Shown here piece after piece: positions 5,055 to 6,586 of a stretch of 6,586 bases of DNA (position 1 is its first letter; every line of letters starts with the position of its first letter). The translations under genes and the position numbers were made by a program. The stretch lies in assembly GCA_013698055.1 (NCBI GenBank), contig JACCVS010000315.1, positions 1 to 6,586 on the forward strand, read 5' to 3'. The notes below the pieces were generated by a model. The model did not search any database and was not told the origin of the DNA. It worked only from the letters and a program-made list of their open reading frames with translations. Source of the stretch: Acidobacteriota bacterium. GTDB lineage: Bacteria > Acidobacteriota > Blastocatellia > Pyrinomonadales > Pyrinomonadaceae.

Positions 5055-6586
5055 TATCGCACGACGATGTTAACGAGGCGTTGCGGGACGACGATTACTT
5101 TGACGACTTCGCGCCCCGCCATAAAGCTTTGTACTTTTTCGTCGGCCAGCGCGGCCTCGCGCAGCTCGGCTTCTGGCGTGTCGGGCGTTGCGCGAATACG
5201 CGAGCGCAGCTTGCCGTTGATCTGCACAGGGATTTCCAGTTCTTCCCTGCGCGCCAGTTCTTCGTCCAGTTGCGGCCAGTGCGCCTCGTCGCCGAGAACG
5301 CCGCCCGCGTATCCCAGAGCCGCCCACATCTCTTCGGCAACATGCGGAGAAAACGGCGTGAGCATCAGCACAAGCGATTCCAGGGCTTCGCGCACCGCAT
5401 ACACATCTGAAGCCGACGCTGTTTGCGGCTCTGCGCCAAAGTCGCTCAAAGTGTTCGAGAGTTCCATCAACGCGGCGACGCTCGTGTTGAAGTGCAACTC
5501 ATCGAAATCTCCTGTGATACGCGCAATCGTCTGGTGAGTTTTGCGGCGCAAAGCGCGAGCTTCTGATGAAAACTCTTCCGCGCCCGGAGCATTCTGTTTT
5601 TGCAGCGCATCCGAAAGGCGCTCGTGCCATCGCCAGACCATCCCGTAGACGCGCCGCAGGAAACGCACAGCGCCCTCAATGCCCGTCTCCTGCCAGCGCA
5701 ATTCATTCTCCGGCGGCGAGGCGAACAGCATGTAGAGGCGCACGGCATCAGCCCCATAAGCCGCGATCATGTCGTCAGGGTCAACGCCGTTGCCGAGGTT
5801 CTTTGACATCTTCTTCCACTCGTTCGTCCCTTCGACCTGATTTGTCACCATGCCCTGCGTCATCAATCTCAGCACCGGCTCATTAAAGCTAACCAGCCCT
5901 ATGTCGCGCATGAATTTCGTCCAGAAGCGCGTGTAGAGCAGGTGCATGACGGCGTGATCTATGCCGCCGATGTACTGCGAGACGGGCGTCCAGTAAGCTG
6001 CCTTCGCCGGATCGAACGGCTGCCGATCATTGCGCGGGTCTGCGTAGCGGAAGAAATACCAAGACGAATCAACGAAAGTGTCCATCGTGTCCGTCTCGCG
6101 CCGCGCCGCGCCTCCACACTGCGGGCAAGTCGTATTGACAAACTCCGCCACGCCAGCGAGCGGAGATTCGCCCGTGCCTGTGAACGCCGCGCGATCCGGC
6201 AGCGTCACGGGCAAATCTTTCTCCGGCACGGGCACAACTTCACACTTATCGCAGTAAATAATTGGCACGGGCGCGCCCCAGAAGCGCTGGCGCGAGATGC
6301 CCCAATCGCGCAGGCGATACGTCACGGCCTCTTCGCCAAAGCCTTTCTCCGAAGCTGCGAGCGCCATCTCCCCCATCGCGTCTTCGGAAAGCTTCCCGCT
6401 CCAATCGCCCGAGTTGACCAGGATGCCGTAATCCGAGAAAGCGTGCGGCATCGCTATGGACTGATCCTCGCGCGTGGGGTCATGTTCGATTGCTTCCTGT
6501 TCGTGCGAGATGCGCTCGATGACACGCCGGATGGGTAAGCTGTATTTCTGTGCGAACTCAAAATCGCGCTCGTCATGTGCCGGGAC
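5054..6586 (-). CDS. Leucyl-tRNA synthetase, C-terminal part (starts outside the window)
   Basis: LeuRS attaches leucine to tRNA-Leu using ATP in the cytoplasm. The frame is open to the window edge, giving 510 residues, roughly the last 60 percent of a usual LeuRS. The start and the HIGH motif lie beyond 6586. Reading in order: the end of the CP1 editing domain with VPAHDERDF at the edge, then the return to the catalytic core (YRLRDWGISRQRFWGAPVPI), and a zinc-knuckle pair (CDKC and CPQC). Next are DTMDTFVDSSWYFFRY and IGGIDHAVMHLLYTRFW. The ATP-binding loop KMSKN lies at residues 259-263 (5812-5798), with Asn in place of the last Ser of KMSKS, followed by LGNGVDPDDMIAAYGADAVR. The helical anticodon-binding domain and the C-terminal tRNA-binding domain (PVQINGKLRSRIR ... 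VVPQRLVNIVVR) complete it. The natural C-terminus is present, ending in TAA at 5054. The sequence is GC-richer than the cassette region, as expected for a core gene. Confidence 0.97.
   Translation of the reverse strand, partial: VPAHDERDFEFAQKYSLPIRRVIERISHEQEAIEHDPTREDQSIAMPHAFSDYGILVNSGDWSGKLSEDAMGEMALAASEKGFGEEAVTYRLRDWGISRQRFWGAPVPIIYCDKCEVVPVPEKDLPVTLPDRAAFTGTGESPLAGVAEFVNTTCPQCGGAARRETDTMDTFVDSSWYFFRYADPRNDRQPFDPAKAAYWTPVSQYIGGIDHAVMHLLYTRFWTKFMRDIGLVSFNEPVLRLMTQGMVTNQVEGTNEWKKMSKNLGNGVDPDDMIAAYGADAVRLYMLFASPPENELRWQETGIEGAVRFLRRVYGMVWRWHERLSDALQKQNAPGAEEFSSEARALRRKTHQTIARITGDFDELHFNTSVAALMELSNTLSDFGAEPQTASASDVYAVREALESLVLMLTPFSPHVAEEMWAALGYAGGVLGDEAHWPQLDEELARREELEIPVQINGKLRSRIRATPDTPEAELREAALADEKVQSFMAGREVVKVIVVPQRLVNIVVR

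Noticed and set aside
5036..6538. Several plus-strand open frames opposite leuS
   Set aside because: They are antisense shadows caused by GC-rich codon use of leuS, without ribosome binding sites or recognisable domains.

Overview
The window looks like an accessory segment of a bacterial chromosome, probably a soil Acidobacteriota of Blastocatellia type. This is an inference from three things: the dispersed ATTGCGG-type inverted repeat, the look of the LeuRS and MerR-like proteins, and moderately GC-rich housekeeping sequence beside AT-richer inserts. No 16S or other strong marker is present.

Layout. Positions 1-562 hold no gene I can support. A minus-strand unit follows: a secreted thermonuclease-like protein with two Ada-like Zn modules (2203 to 1211), a near-perfect inverted repeat of ATTGCGG units just after its stop, a small conserved-looking hypothetical protein (1038 to 637), and an intrinsic terminator (606 to 563). 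Positions 2204-2393 are a promoter-sized intergenic region with several short palindromes.

From about 2390 to 4037 everything reads on the plus strand, is AT-richer than leuS, and consists of small, mostly secreted proteins. Here I find the hallmarks of an integron gene cassette: a boundary G|TTATGCCGC at 2634/2635, an attC-type site at 3193-3305 whose 5' arm (GCGGCATAAC) is the exact 10/10 complement of that cassette start, and a second boundary G|TTAGGC at 3299/3300. The cassette (2635-3299, 665 bp) carries a secreted NTF2-like/DUF4440-type protein. A degenerate attC-like site lies before it. After it comes a frameshifted secreted protein and then another unknown secreted protein. No integrase gene is present, so within this window it is a cassette array without an integrase.

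Right of the array, a MerR-type HTH regulator (4159-4836) has a near-consensus sigma70-type promoter whose predicted start site falls on the ATG, suggesting a leaderless mRNA. The window ends with the C-terminal 510 residues of leucyl-tRNA synthetase on the minus strand (6586 to 5054). A perfect 15-bp hairpin begins at its stop codon.

The minus-strand pair, the plus-strand cassette region, the regulator and leuS do not form one pathway. The window reads as mobile, secreted accessory genes inserted between ordinary chromosomal genes.
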